Below, one piece after another: positions 7,832-18,242 of a stretch of 64,000 nucleotides of DNA. The notes under the pieces were generated by a model, which was not told where the DNA came from, searched no databases, and saw nothing but the letters and a program-made list of their open reading frames with translations. The DNA comes from Rouxiella sp. S1S-2 (lineage in GTDB: Bacteria > Pseudomonadota > Gammaproteobacteria > Enterobacterales > Enterobacteriaceae). Location of the stretch: contig NZ_WFKL01000001.1 in assembly GCF_009208105.1 (NCBI RefSeq), positions 1,178,001 to 1,242,000 of the forward strand. The letters run 5' to 3'. Position 1 is the first letter of the stretch. Each line of letters opens with the position of its first letter. Made by a program: the position numbers and the translations under genes.

Positions 7832-8701
7832 ATGAGTAACAGCTATCTGGCGTTTCCCAAGTTTGATCCAGTGATTTTCTCACTCGGACCGGTTTCACTT
7901 CACTGGTACGGTTTGATGTACCTCGTGGGTTTTGTGTTTGCCATGTGGCTTGCCGTCCGTCGTGCTAACAAACCGGGCAGTGGCTGGAAAAAGGAAGAAG
8001 TTGAAAATCTGCTTTATGCTGGCTTCCTTGGCGTCTTTATCGGCGGCCGTGTAGGTTACGTGTTGTTCTACAATCTCCCTCTTTTCCTTGATAACCCGCT
8101 GTATCTTTTTAAAGTCTGGGATGGCGGCATGTCGTTCCACGGCGGTTTGATTGGCGTAATCGTCGTCATGCTGTGGTTTGCCCGCAGAACCAAGCGCACC
8201 TTCTTCCAGGTTTCCGACTTTATTGCGCCACTGATCCCTTTTGGACTCGGTGCGGGTCGTCTGGGTAACTTCATCAACGGCGAGCTCTGGGGGCGAGTCA
8301 CTACCGATGTTCCTTGGGCTATGCTGTTCCCGGGTTCACATGATGAAGACGTTGCTATCGCCGCGGCCAACCCTAGTTTACAGCCGCTGTTGAACCAATA
8401 CGGCGTATTGCCGCGTCACCCGTCGCAAATTTATGAACTGCTACTTGAGGGCGTGGTGCTGTTTATCATCCTCAACTTGTTTATTCGCAAGCCGCGTCCA
8501 ATGGGCAGCGTTTCCGGTTTGTTCCTTATTTTCTACGGTGCCTTCCGCATTATCGTTGAACACTTCCGTCAGCCAGATGCTCAACTTGGTTTATTCGACG
8601 GTGTCATCAGCATGGGGCAGATTCTCTCCATTCCGATGATTGTCTTTGGTATCATTATGGTCATCTGGGCCTATCGTCGCCCGCAGAAACAATTGTCTTG
8701 A
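7832..8701 (+). CDS. lgt: Lgt, prolipoprotein diacylglyceryl transferase
   Basis: A 289-aa inner-membrane enzyme with about seven membrane helices. It transfers diacylglycerol from phosphatidylglycerol to the lipobox Cys of prolipoproteins, the first step of lipoprotein maturation. Seen here: the essential [11 protein letters not shown] block around residue 100, the Lgt signature [16 protein letters not shown] around 140-155, and RHPSQIYE. It therefore processes the lipoproteins of this window (YgdR, YgdI, MltA). thyA follows after 6 bp, so the two genes are translationally close and co-transcribed as in E. coli. Confidence 0.97.
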   Translation: MSNSYLAFPKFDPVIFSLGPVSLHWYGLMYLVGFVFAMWLAVRRANKPGSGWKKEEVENLLYAGFLGVFIGGRVGYVLFYNLPLFLDNPLYLFKVWDGGMSFHGGLIGVIVVMLWFARRTKRTFFQVSDFIAPLIPFGLGAGRLGNFINGELWGRVTTDVPWAMLFPGSHDEDVAIAAANPSLQPLLNQYGVLPRHPSQIYELLLEGVVLFIILNLFIRKPRPMGSVSGLFLIFYGAFRIIVEHFRQPDAQLGLFDGVISMGQILSIPMIVFGIIMVIWAYRRPQKQLS

Positions 8702-8707
8702 GGTAAT

Positions 8708-9502
8708 ATGAAACAGTATCTGGAATTAATGCAGCGAGTGCTTGATGAAGGCACACCTAAAGCCGACCGTACCGGTACAGGGACATTGTCGATTTTTGGC
8801 CATCAGATGCGTTTCAATCTGCAAGAAGGTTTTCCGCTGGTGACCACCAAGCGCTGCCATTTACGTTCTATCATTCACGAACTGTTATGGTTCCTGAAAG
8901 GTGAAACCAATATTGCTTATCTGCGTGATAACAAAGTCACCATCTGGGACGAATGGGCCGATGAAAACGGCTCCCTTGGCCCTGTTTATGGTAAGCAGTG
9001 GCGCGCATGGGGTGCTCCCGACGGCAAGCAGATCGATCAGCTTGCCAACGTTGTAAACCAGCTCAAGCAGGATCCTAATTCCCGACGTATTATTGTTTCT
9101 GCCTGGAACGTGGGCGAACTTGATCAGATGGCGTTGGCGCCTTGCCACGCTTTCTTCCAGTTTTATGTCGCAGACGGCAAGCTTTCTTGTCAGCTGTATC
9201 AGCGCTCATGTGACGTATTCCTCGGCTTACCGTTCAATATTGCCAGCTACGCCCTGCTGGTCCATATGATGGCCCAGCAGTGTGACCTCGAAGTGGGTGA
9301 TTTTGTCTGGACGGGGGGGGATACTCACCTTTATAGCAATCACATGGAACAGACTCATCTGCAACTCGGTCGTGAACCTCGCGCCTTGCCAAAATTGATC
9401 ATCAAACGCAAACCTGCCTCTTTGTTTGATTATAATTTTGAAGATTTCGAAATCGAAGGTTATGACCCGCATCCTGCTATTAAGGCACCGGTTGCAATCT
9501 AG
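8708..9502 (+). CDS. thyA: ThyA, thymidylate synthase
   Basis: A 264-aa enzyme, exactly the E. coli length. It methylates dUMP to dTMP using methylenetetrahydrofolate. The nucleophile Cys146 is in [10 protein letters not shown], the phosphate-binding arginines in [10 protein letters not shown], and the dUMP-binding block [16 protein letters not shown] follows. The C-terminal segment ends APVAI as in the family. A GAGGT ribosome site sits between the lgt stop and the ATG. Confidence 0.98.
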   Translation: MKQYLELMQRVLDEGTPKADRTGTGTLSIFGHQMRFNLQEGFPLVTTKRCHLRSIIHELLWFLKGETNIAYLRDNKVTIWDEWADENGSLGPVYGKQWRAWGAPDGKQIDQLANVVNQLKQDPNSRRIIVSAWNVGELDQMALAPCHAFFQFYVADGKLSCQLYQRSCDVFLGLPFNIASYALLVHMMAQQCDLEVGDFVWTGGDTHLYSNHMEQTHLQLGREPRALPKLIIKRKPASLFDYNFEDFEIEGYDPHPAIKAPVAI

Positions 9503-9527
9503 ACTTGAATAACGATAGCTAACTCCC

Positions 9528-9550
9528 ACCGTCCGGCACCCCCGGGCGGT
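9528..9550 (+). terminator. GC-rich hairpin after thyA
   Basis: ACCGTCCGG pairs with CCGGGCGGT (one G-T pair) around a 5-nt loop, 25 bp past thyA. The following ATATTTCCC is only a weak T stretch, so termination may be partial. Confidence 0.5.
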
Positions 9551-9763
9551 ATATTTCCCTCTCGGTTATGCTGCTTTCCCCTGTTCCGTTGTACCTCAAA
9601 AAAATATCCTTAACAGATTTTTATCCCATAAATTCAGCGTGTTGGAATGTCTCTTCCTGAGCTGATGCCGCCTTATGCAACATAGCGTTGTTTTTTGCGA
9701 GGCATGCCGAGTAGTCTGCTTTTTCGGGTTTTTGTTTTTTTACCTTCCCCCTACACTCGCCTC

Positions 9764-10255
9764 ATGGACATGAATACTTCATCAAGAGAGCGGGGAATGA
9801 CCCTCATAGAAATCATGCTAGTGCTGGCTCTGATAGCCATGCTGGGGCTGTGGTCGTTACAGGGGTGGCGTGAACATCAGCAAAGAATGCAGCTAGAGCA
9901 ACAGGTTCAGCGTCTTCGCATTTATTTAACTGGAATGCAGTCGATGGCCTACCGCAATAACCAAACACGGTTGCTGTGGACAATCGATGGAAAAGGGGGC
10001 TGCGTGGGGAGCGGAGTTAAGCCGGATAGATGTGAGCCTCACCAGCCAGGGATGTTTCAACTCACTGCGCCAGATATTTCTGTTAAAGCTTATTCCGAGA
10101 AGGTCATGGGATTTTATGGTCTGCGCAATATGGCCCAGTCTGGGCATATTAGTCTGCACAACTCGGCGGGAACGATTCGAATTATTCTTTCTGCCAGAGG
10201 ACGTTTAAGGCTGTGCAGTGAAACGCAGAGCCTAGGCGGTATTGCGTTATGTTGA
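9764..10255 (+). CDS. ppdA: PpdA, minor pseudopilin (type IV prepilin-like)
   Basis: I chose ATG 9764 (MDMNTSSRERG), giving 163 aa, because it leaves a short basic leader in front of the prepilin peptidase site G/MTLIEIMLVLAL; the Glu at mature position 5 is present. An upstream in-frame ATG at 9695 would add 23 residues with no role in a prepilin leader; the ATG at 9770 is another option. The hydrophobic helix is followed by a globular domain with Cys residues. This is the first of four overlapping genes between thyA and recC, the same place and order as ppdA-ppdB-ygdB-ppdC in E. coli. Such minor pseudopilins prime assembly of type IV pili or competence/secretion pseudopili. Confidence 0.85.
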   Translation: MDMNTSSRERGMTLIEIMLVLALIAMLGLWSLQGWREHQQRMQLEQQVQRLRIYLTGMQSMAYRNNQTRLLWTIDGKGGCVGSGVKPDRCEPHQPGMFQLTAPDISVKAYSEKVMGFYGLRNMAQSGHISLHNSAGTIRIILSARGRLRLCSETQSLGGIALC

Positions 10256-10848
10256 AAATTAGAAATTTTGCTTCATACCGTGTTAATCAAAAGGGGTTTA
10301 CGCTGCCGGAAGCGATGTTGGCAATGGGAATTGGCAGTGTACTGATTTTAGGCGCGATGCAGTTTTTCCCGATGTTACGCCAACGAACGCAGCAACTGAG
10401 TCAGCACTATCAGCTTGATCAACTACTGCGACAGACGGCATTAACGTTGCAGAAGGATTTTAGGCGCGCGGGTTTCTGTGCCGGAAAATGTAGCGGCAAG
10501 GCTATAGTAATCACGCAGGCCAGCGGTGAGGCAAAAAATTCCTGCATCATCGTCGCTTATGACCTTAATCGAAACGGGCGTTGGGAGCCTGCCGGTCATG
10601 GTGAATCAGAGTATTTTGGCTATCGGCTTCGCAACCGGATGCTGGAAAGCCAGCGCGGTGTAACACAGTGCAACGGTCCCGGCTGGGAGAGAATGTTAGA
10701 TCCTAGCGAAGTCGAGTTTTCACAGTTTCAGCTTTCTGCCATTACGGGTGATTCGGGCGGTAAATTGCTGGTATTAGAGATGCGGGCGAATTGGAAAAAA
10801 AATGCTTCAGTAGGCAGCAGGCTAAATACTGTCGTAAAAGTGCAATGA
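10249..10848 (+). CDS. ppdB: PpdB, prepilin peptidase-dependent protein
   Basis: A 199-aa prepilin-like protein. The leader MLKIRNFASYRVNQKG ends at the processing site G/FTLPEAMLAMGIG, with the canonical Phe and Glu5, followed by a hydrophobic helix. The globular part contains several Cys (CAGKC, a later GVTQC), likely forming disulfides in the periplasm. The ATG overlaps the ppdA stop by 7 bp, so translation is probably coupled. Confidence 0.87.
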   Translation: MLKIRNFASYRVNQKGFTLPEAMLAMGIGSVLILGAMQFFPMLRQRTQQLSQHYQLDQLLRQTALTLQKDFRRAGFCAGKCSGKAIVITQASGEAKNSCIIVAYDLNRNGRWEPAGHGESEYFGYRLRNRMLESQRGVTQCNGPGWERMLDPSEVEFSQFQLSAITGDSGGKLLVLEMRANWKKNASVGSRLNTVVKVQ

Positions 10849-11369
10849 AAAAGTCCAGGCAGTCGAATGAGGCCAGTCAGCGCGGCAGTGCCCTAATACT
10901 GACCATCATGATGATGATGACCTTGGGCCTGTTGGCGCTGAATACCGTTAATCAGCATCTGAATGCGGCTCTTTCATTAACACGCAGTGAAAAGAATTAT
11001 CTCGTCGCCCGGGAGTTAGCCGCGTCATCACTCAATTGGGGAATAAGCCGCCGCTGGGCCTTGCAAGCCAATAATCAATGGCAATGCGCGCAGCGCCCTG
11101 ATGCTGGCTCGGCGAATTCTGAACTGCGCAGCTGTTTTAAACCTGCCGAGTTGGCCGACCATTACGTCGTACGCGGAGAAGGGAAGGGCGCTGCTGTAGA
11201 ATCAGTATTTTTATACCAACTGGCGACTATGAAAATTATAAATGCTGGTGAAATTCGACTGACTGCTATTAAAGATGGCTGGCTCGATTTTTGCCCGTTC
11301 AAGGACGAAACTAAATGCAGCGAAAAGGAAGCACCTGATGAGCCGACAGGAAGGGTTAAGTTTACCTGA
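10845..11369 (+). CDS. ygdB: YgdB, PilX-like minor pseudopilin
   Basis: ATG 10845 overlaps the ppdB stop as ATGA, giving a 174-aa protein MKKSRQSNEASQRGSALILTIMMMM. A Gly precedes the hydrophobic helix but the usual Glu5 is missing (G/SALILT), the pattern seen in PilX/YgdB-type minor pilins. The Met-rich run IMMMMTLG is in the membrane helix. The in-frame ATG at 10791 would lie within ppdB and is not needed. Likely partner of the other three pseudopilins. Confidence 0.82.
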   Translation: MKKSRQSNEASQRGSALILTIMMMMTLGLLALNTVNQHLNAALSLTRSEKNYLVARELAASSLNWGISRRWALQANNQWQCAQRPDAGSANSELRSCFKPAELADHYVVRGEGKGAAVESVFLYQLATMKIINAGEIRLTAIKDGWLDFCPFKDETKCSEKEAPDEPTGRVKFT

Positions 11370-11673
11370 AACGCTAATTGCTACATTGTTACTCTCCGTT
11401 TCTCTACTGGGCCTGCTGCAATATTATCAGTCATTGAGCCAGGGATTCAGCCGTCAATGGCATGTGCGCCAGGCCTGGAGTGAAGCTCACGATCAACTTG
11501 AAAGCTTCGCGGTAACGGGCAAAGGTAAAGTGCTGCAAAAAAACGGCTGGCGGGTGCAAATCACTGATATCAAGGCCACTGAAAATTGCCAGCGAGTGTC
11601 CATCAGCGTAGAAACCCCGTTGCGCTACACCAGCCAATTAAGTCGCTGGATTTGTCGGCCAGATGCTGATTAA
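11338..11673 (+). CDS. ppdC: PpdC, prepilin peptidase-dependent protein
   Basis: ATG 11338 (MSRQEGLSLPETLIATLLLS) has AGGAAG just upstream, overlaps the end of ygdB by 32 bp, and gives 111 aa, close to E. coli PpdC. The cleavage site is G/LSLPETLIA with Glu5. It resembles PilV/GspI-type minor pilins. recC begins 144 bp downstream. Confidence 0.85.
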   Translation: MSRQEGLSLPETLIATLLLSVSLLGLLQYYQSLSQGFSRQWHVRQAWSEAHDQLESFAVTGKGKVLQKNGWRVQITDIKATENCQRVSISVETPLRYTSQLSRWICRPDAD

Positions 11674-11817
11674 TCATTCTTAACAAAGGTTTATTGCCCA
11701 CCTTTCTTTGCTTTAGGTGAATGGGTGGGTAAAGTATGAATTACTCGGTCTGATAACAGGGCTGGGAGCCTGCAGCGTGAAGATATTTGCTCCTTAAGGA
11801 GCCTCAAGGAAACGGCT

Positions 11818-14800
11818 ATGTTTACTGTGTACCATTCCAATCAGTTAGATCTTCTCAAGATACTGACTACCCGGCTGATTGAAGGCCGTCCTCTTGATAA
11901 TCCCTTTCATCAAGAGGTCATACTGGTCCAAAGCCCCGGAATGGCACAGTGGCTACAAATGGAGCTGGCTCAGACTTTTGGTATTGCTGCTCAAATAGCT
12001 TTTCCGCTGCCCGCAACGTTTATTTGGGACATGTTCACCAAGGTGCTGCCCGGCATTCCCAAGGAGAGCGCTTTCAGTAAAGACGCCATGACCTGGAAGC
12101 TGATGTGGCTGCTGCCCGGCAAGCTTGAAGAGCCGGAGTTTGCTGCATTGCAGAACTATTTGACCGATGATCGTGACAAAAGAAAAATTCATCAGCTGGC
12201 CGCACGCGTTGCTGACCTGTTTGACCAATATCTGGTGTACCGACCGGAATGGCTAAAAACCTGGCAGCAGGGAAAGCTGGTTGAAGACGAGCAGCTTGAT
12301 GCATCACAGCTTTGGCAGGCTCCGCTGTGGCGGGCGCTGTGTGAATACACCGAGGCGCTGCAGCAGCCAGAATGGCACAGGGCCAATCTTTATGAGCGCT
12401 TTATTCATGCGCTAAATAGCACGGACGCCTGCCCGGAGGGTTTGCCCAAAAGGGTATTCATCTGCGGTATTTCAGCGCTGCCACCGGTTTATTTACAAGC
12501 GCTACAGGCACTGGGTAAACACATTGATATTCATCTGATGTTTACTAACCCCTGCCGCTACTATTGGGGCGATATTCAAAACTATGCTTTTCTCGCGCGT
12601 TTGCAGAGCCGTAAACGCCGTCACTACCTTGAATCAGTCGAAACATCGCTGTTTCGCGAACCGCACTTGGCTCAGCAGCTTTTCAATGAAGAAGGCGAGC
12701 AAAACCTCAGTAATCCGCTGTTGGCATCTTGGGGAAAGCTGGGGCGCGACCATATGTATCTGCTGTCTCAGGTTGATGATATTCAGGAAGTGCATGCTTT
12801 TGTTGATGTAGGGAATGAAACCCTGCTGCATGCACTTCAGCAGGACATGCTTGATCTTGAAGACCATGCCGTTATTGGCATGACAAAAGAGACGCTGGCA
12901 AGCAGTGAAACTAAACGTGTACTGCAGTCTCAAGACCGCTCGGTCAGTGTGAATATCTGCCATAGCCCCCAGCGAGAAGTTGAAGTATTGCACGACAATT
13001 TGCTGGCGATGATGGAAAACGACGATAGCCTCACGCCGCGCGATATTATTGTGATGGTTGCGGATATCGACAGTTACGCACCCTATATTCAGGCAGTATT
13101 TGGCAATGCGCCGAAAGAGCGTTATCTGCCTTTTGCTATTTCAGACCGCAAGGCCAGCCAGTCGCATCCGGCGCTACAGGCCTTTATTTCCCTGCTCGAC
13201 CTGCCATTAAGCCGCTTCACCTCCGAACAGGTGCTGGGGCTGTTAGACGTTCCTGCTCTGGCTACGCGTTTCTCAATTGATGAAGACGGTCTGCGCCTGC
13301 TGCGTCAATGGGTGGGCGAGTCGGGTATTCGCTGGGGACTGGACGACGACAATGTGCGAGAGCTGGCCCTTCCCGCTACCGGCCAGCACACCTGGCATTT
13401 TGGTCTTACGCGCATGTTGTTGGGCTATGCCATGGATAGCCGCGCGGGCGACTGGCAGGGTGTGCTGCCCTATGATGAATCTACGGGACTTGCAGCCGAG
13501 CTTGCCGGACACCTTGCCGAACTGTTAATGCAGTTGAGTCAGTGGCGTATTCGCCTTGCGCAGTCTCGTTCGCTAAATGATTGGCTATCCGTATGCCACG
13601 AATTGCTCAACACCTTTTTCTCCCCAGAAGGTGAAACAGAAGTGGCCCTCGCATTGATTGAGCAGCAGTGGCAAAAGGTGATTAACCAGGGTATCGCAGC
13701 GCAATATCCTGATGATGTTCCGCTGTCTATTCTTCGCGATGAACTGGCCTCAAGACTCGACCAGGAGCGTATAAGTCAGCGTTTCCTTGCAGGACCGATC
13801 AACTTTTGTACGCTGATGCCGATGCGATCCATCCCATTTAAGGTCGTATGCCTGCTCGGCATGAATGACGGTATTTATCCTCGTACTTTACCGCCGCTGG
13901 GTTTCGATTTAATGGCCCGACAGGTTAAACGGGGTGACCGCAGCCGTCGCGATGATGACCGCTACCTCTTTCTGGAGGCGTTACTGTCCGCTCAGGACAA
14001 GCTGTATATCAGCTATATAGGCCGTTCAATACAAGACAACAGTGAGCGTTACCCTTCCGTGCTGGTCAGCGAACTGCTTGAGTATATCGGGCAAAGCTAC
14101 TGCCTGGAGCAAGACCGCGAACTCAACGCCGATGACAGTGAAAAAAGGCTGCGTCAGCATCTTGAGTATTGGCATTCGAGAACGCCGTTTGATGCCAGTA
14201 ATTTCGACAACCAAGGTGAGATGCAGAGCTATGCCGCGGAATGGTTACCCGCTGCAGGGGGAGAAGGTAAGCCGGTGACTGATTTTAATCAGCCACTTGA
14301 GGCTCTGCCGTTAAACGACATATCACTGGATAATTTGCTGCGTTTTTATCGTCATCCGATTAAGGCTTTTTTCCAGATGCGACTGAACGTGAGCTTTATT
14401 ATTGAAGAGACGGAGCTTTCGGATGAAGAGCCTTTTATTCTCGATAATTTGAATCGTTATCAATTGAACACCCAGCTACTCAACGCGCTTATTGAGCAGC
14501 AGGATCCCGCTATTCTGTTTAGCCATGTAAAAGCCTCCGGCGGACTGCCCTATGGGCCTTTCGGCGAGATTTACTGGCAGAAACAGTGTGAAGAGATGGT
14601 TGAACTCGCAGACCAAGTTAGCGAGGCCCGCACCGAGAGCACAAGCATGGAGTTAACCCTTCAACTGGCCGACGGCCAATTGACCGGCTGGCTGCATCAG
14701 GTTCAGGACGATGGCCTATTGCGGTGGCGGCCTGCGGTACTGCTGGCCCGAGATGGCCTGCTGCTGTGGATTGAGCACGTGGTTTACTGCGCCAGCGGTG

Positions 14801-15195
14801 GTCAGGGTGAAAGCAAAATGTTTGGTCGTAGCGGCTCGGCTTTTCGCTACGCTAATCTGCCGCCAGACGTCGCGTTGAGCCAACTGGAGATACTGGTTGC
14901 CGGTTACAGAGAAGGGCTACGTTCGCCGCTAAAACTGTTGAGTAAAAGTGGTTGGGCATGGCTCGATGTCTGCTTCGATACCCAGACAGGCGCTATCAGC
15001 ACAGATGTCGAGCTGCAAACCAAAGCCGTTAATAAGTTAGTGCAGGCCTGGCAGGGTGATGCCAGAGTGCCGGGCGAAGGACAAGACCCTTATGTGCAAC
15101 GGGCCATGCGTCAACTGGATAATGAAAACATCGAAGCCATCATCCGTGAATCAGAGCGCTTTCTTTTGCCGGTAGTTCAACATAATCTGGCTTAA
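11818..15195 (+). CDS. recC: RecC, exonuclease V subunit gamma
   Basis: A 1125-aa protein, matching the E. coli length of about 1122. RecC holds the RecBCD complex together, splits the DNA strands at its pin and recognises Chi. The N-terminal nuclease-dead helicase-like fold starts MFTVYHSNQLDLLKILTTRL and includes SPGMAQWLQMELAQ; the middle carries GPINFCTLMPMRSIPFKVVCLLG shortened in my reading to its conserved core MPMRSIPF. The C-terminal half is the inactive nuclease fold. The gene starts after a GGAAACGGCT ribosome region. It is separated from recB by ptrA, the standard enterobacterial arrangement. Confidence 0.96.
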   Translation: MFTVYHSNQLDLLKILTTRLIEGRPLDNPFHQEVILVQSPGMAQWLQMELAQTFGIAAQIAFPLPATFIWDMFTKVLPGIPKESAFSKDAMTWKLMWLLPGKLEEPEFAALQNYLTDDRDKRKIHQLAARVADLFDQYLVYRPEWLKTWQQGKLVEDEQLDASQLWQAPLWRALCEYTEALQQPEWHRANLYERFIHALNSTDACPEGLPKRVFICGISALPPVYLQALQALGKHIDIHLMFTNPCRYYWGDIQNYAFLARLQSRKRRHYLESVETSLFREPHLAQQLFNEEGEQNLSNPLLASWGKLGRDHMYLLSQVDDIQEVHAFVDVGNETLLHALQQDMLDLEDHAVIGMTKETLASSETKRVLQSQDRSVSVNICHSPQREVEVLHDNLLAMMENDDSLTPRDIIVMVADIDSYAPYIQAVFGNAPKERYLPFAISDRKASQSHPALQAFISLLDLPLSRFTSEQVLGLLDVPALATRFSIDEDGLRLLRQWVGESGIRWGLDDDNVRELALPATGQHTWHFGLTRMLLGYAMDSRAGDWQGVLPYDESTGLAAELAGHLAELLMQLSQWRIRLAQSRSLNDWLSVCHELLNTFFSPEGETEVALALIEQQWQKVINQGIAAQYPDDVPLSILRDELASRLDQERISQRFLAGPINFCTLMPMRSIPFKVVCLLGMNDGIYPRTLPPLGFDLMARQVKRGDRSRRDDDRYLFLEALLSAQDKLYISYIGRSIQDNSERYPSVLVSELLEYIGQSYCLEQDRELNADDSEKRLRQHLEYWHSRTPFDASNFDNQGEMQSYAAEWLPAAGGEGKPVTDFNQPLEALPLNDISLDNLLRFYRHPIKAFFQMRLNVSFIIEETELSDEEPFILDNLNRYQLNTQLLNALIEQQDPAILFSHVKASGGLPYGPFGEIYWQKQCEEMVELADQVSEARTESTSMELTLQLADGQLTGWLHQVQDDGLLRWRPAVLLARDGLLLWIEHVVYCASGGQGESKMFGRSGSAFRYANLPPDVALSQLEILVAGYREGLRSPLKLLSKSGWAWLDVCFDTQTGAISTDVELQTKAVNKLVQAWQGDARVPGEGQDPYVQRAMRQLDNENIEAIIRESERFLLPVVQHNLA

Positions 15196-15356
15196 TACAA
15201 TGGCAGGAAAAACGGGATAGATTTAATGCTGTTTCGTTATAAAAAACTATCTGCCTCTGACGGGGTCTGAGTTAATTACTATGCTTTTGGTTACGGGTTC
15301 GCACACTTTCGACTCCTTAACCTGAATTTTTCATATTAAATCAAGGGAGACAGGTA

Positions 15357-18242
15357 ATGTTGAAACAGGTTACCCGTGTAAGCGGGTTACTGTTGTTGTT
15401 GACGTTTTGGGCCCCCGCAGTCTGGTCCGCAACAGACTGGCAACCAATTGCAGAAACAATACATAAAAGCCAAAACGATCCACGTCAGTATCAGGGGATA
15501 AAACTCGCCAATGGTATGACGGTGCTCCTTGTTTCTGATGCAGACGCCAGTAAATCGCTGGCAGCGCTGGCAGTATCGGTGGGATCGCTTCAAGACCCCG
15601 ACGGACAACTCGGATTAGCGCATTTTACCGAACATATGCTGCTGATGGGGTCAAAGAAATACCCCAAACCTGAAAGCCTGTCCGAATTCCTGAAAATGCA
15701 CGGCGGTAGCCACAATGGCAGCACGGCATCTTATCGCACAGCGTTTTATCTCGAAGTTGAAAATGATGCCCTGAAAGAAGCCGTCGACCGTCTTGCCGAT
15801 GCGGTGGGTGAGCCACTGCTTGACGCTAATTATGCTGACAAAGAGCGTAATGCGGTGAATGCCGAGTTGACGATGGCGCGTTCAAGAGACGGCATGCGCA
15901 TGGGGCAGGTCAGAGCCGAAACACTCAATCCTCTGCATCCCGGGTCGCGCTACGCCGGAGGCAACCTCGATACGCTTAAAGACAAACCAGGCAATAACCT
16001 CCACGATGCGCTGGTAGCATTCTACAATCGTTATTACTCCGCGAATCTGATGGTGGGGGTAATTTATAGCAATAAACCTCTGTCGGAACTTGCGCAGATT
16101 GCATCTGATACCTTTGGCAAAATCGTTAATCATAACGCCACTGTTCCGCCGATAACCGTTTCTAGTGTTACACCGGAACAGCAGGGCATTCTCATTCATT
16201 ACGTGCCGGCCGAGCCTCGTAAACAGTTGCGTATCGAGTTTGCGATCGATAACAATAGTGCTGCTTTTCGCAGTAAAACAGATACTTATATAAGTTATTT
16301 AATTGGTAATCGTAGCAAAAACACGCTGTCTGACTGGTTGCAAAAACAGGGTCTGTCGGACGGTATAAGTGCAGGTGCCGACCCGATGGTGCAGGGTAAT
16401 ATGGGGGTTTTTGCCATCTCGGTTTCCCTGACGGATAAAGGTCTTGCCGAGAAGAATCGCGTGATCGCGGCAGTTTTCAACTACTTATCGCTTATCCGTT
16501 CGCAGGGCGTTAAAAAAGAGTATTTCGACGAAATTGCCCACGTTCTGGCCTTGGATTTCCGCTATCCGGCAGTGACCCGAAATATGGACTACGTGGAATG
16601 GCTGGTTGACACCATGGTACGTGTGCCGGTCGATCACGTGCTGGACTCGCCCTATATTACTGACCGATTTGACCCTCAGGCCATTGATAATCGTCTTGAC
16701 TCATTGACCCCCGAGCATGCGCGTTTCTGGATTATTAGCCCCAATGAACCGCACAACAAAATGGCCTATTTTGTTGATGCACCTTATGAGGTTGATAAAG
16801 TTTCGGCCAATGATTTTACCCAATGGCAACAGTTGGAAAAACAGGTCAGCTTATCTTTACCGTTGTTGAATCCGTATATTCCTGAAAATCTTGAGGTGGT
16901 GAACAAGAACGCTGAGCAAACCCGCCCGACATTGATTGTGAATCAAAAAGGGCTGCGTGTGCTCTACATGCCGAGCCGCTATTTCTCTTCAGAACCGAAA
17001 GCCGACGTGACGCTGGCGTTTCGCAGCGAACAGTCCTTAGATACGGCCAGAAAGCAGGTACTCTACGGCCTTAACGACTATCTGACGGGGGTCGCATTTG
17101 ACCAACTAAGCTATCAGGCATCGATTGGCGGCATCAGTTTCTCGACCTCTCCGGATCACGGTCTGGAGTTTAATGCCAACGGCTTTACGGACCATCTTCC
17201 CGATTTGCTGAGCGAACTGGTTGAACAGTATCCAAAGATAGTGCCCACGTCCGAGCAACTGGAACAGGCCAAATCTTGGTATCTGGAGCGCCTGGCAGCC
17301 GCAGATAAGGGTAAAGCCTTCGAGCTGGCGCTGCAGCCGGTACAGTTGATCTCCCGACTGCCTTACAGCGAACGTGAAGTCCGCGAAAAGATGGTCAAGG
17401 GCATCACGCTGCAGGAGGTTATCGATTATCGCAAAAGCTTGCTTGATAAAGGAGCGTTGGAAGTCCTGGTAATGGGCAATATGACGGCGCCTCAGGTTGA
17501 AAAAATGGTCGATAATATTAAGAGCAAAATAAAACCGCAGGGTACTCAGTGGTGGCGTGGCAGCAGCATCATCGTTAACCATCGTCAAAAGGTAAATATG
17601 CAGCGAGTGGGCACCTCGACTGACTCCGCGCTGGCGGCAGTCTATGTGCCGGTCGGCTATGATGAAGTCCGAAGCATGGGCTATTGCGCTCTGCTGGGGC
17701 AAATTATTCAGCCTTGGTTCTACAGCCAACTGCGCACTCAGGAACAGCTCGGCTATGCGGTGTTTGCTTTCCCGATGCCGGTGGGCAAGCAGTGGGGAAT
17801 TGGATTCTTGCTGCAAAGTAACAGCAAGCAGCCCAAATATCTCTACCAGCGCTATCTGGCATTTTACCCTCAGGCTGAACAGCGGCTGCGAGCCATGAAG
17901 GACAACGAGTTTGCTCAGTACAAGCAAGGGTTGCTGAACGAAATGCAGCAGCGTCCGCAAACCATGGGCGAGGAGGTCGGGCGATTTGGTGAAGACTTTA
18001 GCCGTGGTAACGACAAATTTAACACGCGTGAAAAAGTGATTGCCGTGATTGAGGGGCTGACGCAAAAAGAGCTGGCAGACTTCTATCATCAGGCGGTTAT
18101 CAGCCAAACCGGCTTTGCCATGCTTTCGCAGGTTTCTGGCAATGACAGTAAAACGCCAGAGTACGCCGCCCCTGCGGGTTGGAAAACCTATCCAACAACC
18201 TCAAGTTTACAAAAAACCTTTCCACATCAGGTTAATAAATAA
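15357..18242 (+). CDS. ptrA: PtrA, pitrilysin (periplasmic zinc protease III)
   Basis: A 961-aa M16 metallopeptidase. A signal peptide (MLKQVTRVSGLLLLLTFWAP, cut near AVWSA) sends it to the periplasm. The inverted zinc motif HxxEH is HFTEH at residues 89-93, with the downstream Glu ligand in AVNAELTMARSRDG. It degrades small peptides such as insulin B chain. The stop overlaps the recB start (TAATG), so recB translation is coupled to ptrA, although the protease has no known role in recombination. Confidence 0.96.
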   Translation: MLKQVTRVSGLLLLLTFWAPAVWSATDWQPIAETIHKSQNDPRQYQGIKLANGMTVLLVSDADASKSLAALAVSVGSLQDPDGQLGLAHFTEHMLLMGSKKYPKPESLSEFLKMHGGSHNGSTASYRTAFYLEVENDALKEAVDRLADAVGEPLLDANYADKERNAVNAELTMARSRDGMRMGQVRAETLNPLHPGSRYAGGNLDTLKDKPGNNLHDALVAFYNRYYSANLMVGVIYSNKPLSELAQIASDTFGKIVNHNATVPPITVSSVTPEQQGILIHYVPAEPRKQLRIEFAIDNNSAAFRSKTDTYISYLIGNRSKNTLSDWLQKQGLSDGISAGADPMVQGNMGVFAISVSLTDKGLAEKNRVIAAVFNYLSLIRSQGVKKEYFDEIAHVLALDFRYPAVTRNMDYVEWLVDTMVRVPVDHVLDSPYITDRFDPQAIDNRLDSLTPEHARFWIISPNEPHNKMAYFVDAPYEVDKVSANDFTQWQQLEKQVSLSLPLLNPYIPENLEVVNKNAEQTRPTLIVNQKGLRVLYMPSRYFSSEPKADVTLAFRSEQSLDTARKQVLYGLNDYLTGVAFDQLSYQASIGGISFSTSPDHGLEFNANGFTDHLPDLLSELVEQYPKIVPTSEQLEQAKSWYLERLAAADKGKAFELALQPVQLISRLPYSEREVREKMVKGITLQEVIDYRKSLLDKGALEVLVMGNMTAPQVEKMVDNIKSKIKPQGTQWWRGSSIIVNHRQKVNMQRVGTSTDSALAAVYVPVGYDEVRSMGYCALLGQIIQPWFYSQLRTQEQLGYAVFAFPMPVGKQWGIGFLLQSNSKQPKYLYQRYLAFYPQAEQRLRAMKDNEFAQYKQGLLNEMQQRPQTMGEEVGRFGEDFSRGNDKFNTREKVIAVIEGLTQKELADFYHQAVISQTGFAMLSQVSGNDSKTPEYAAPAGWKTYPTTSSLQKTFPHQVNK

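Noticed and set aside
17106..18107. Open frame of 333 codons antisense to ptrA
   Set aside because: Shadow of ptrA, which is well supported; the translation is low in normal protein motifs.
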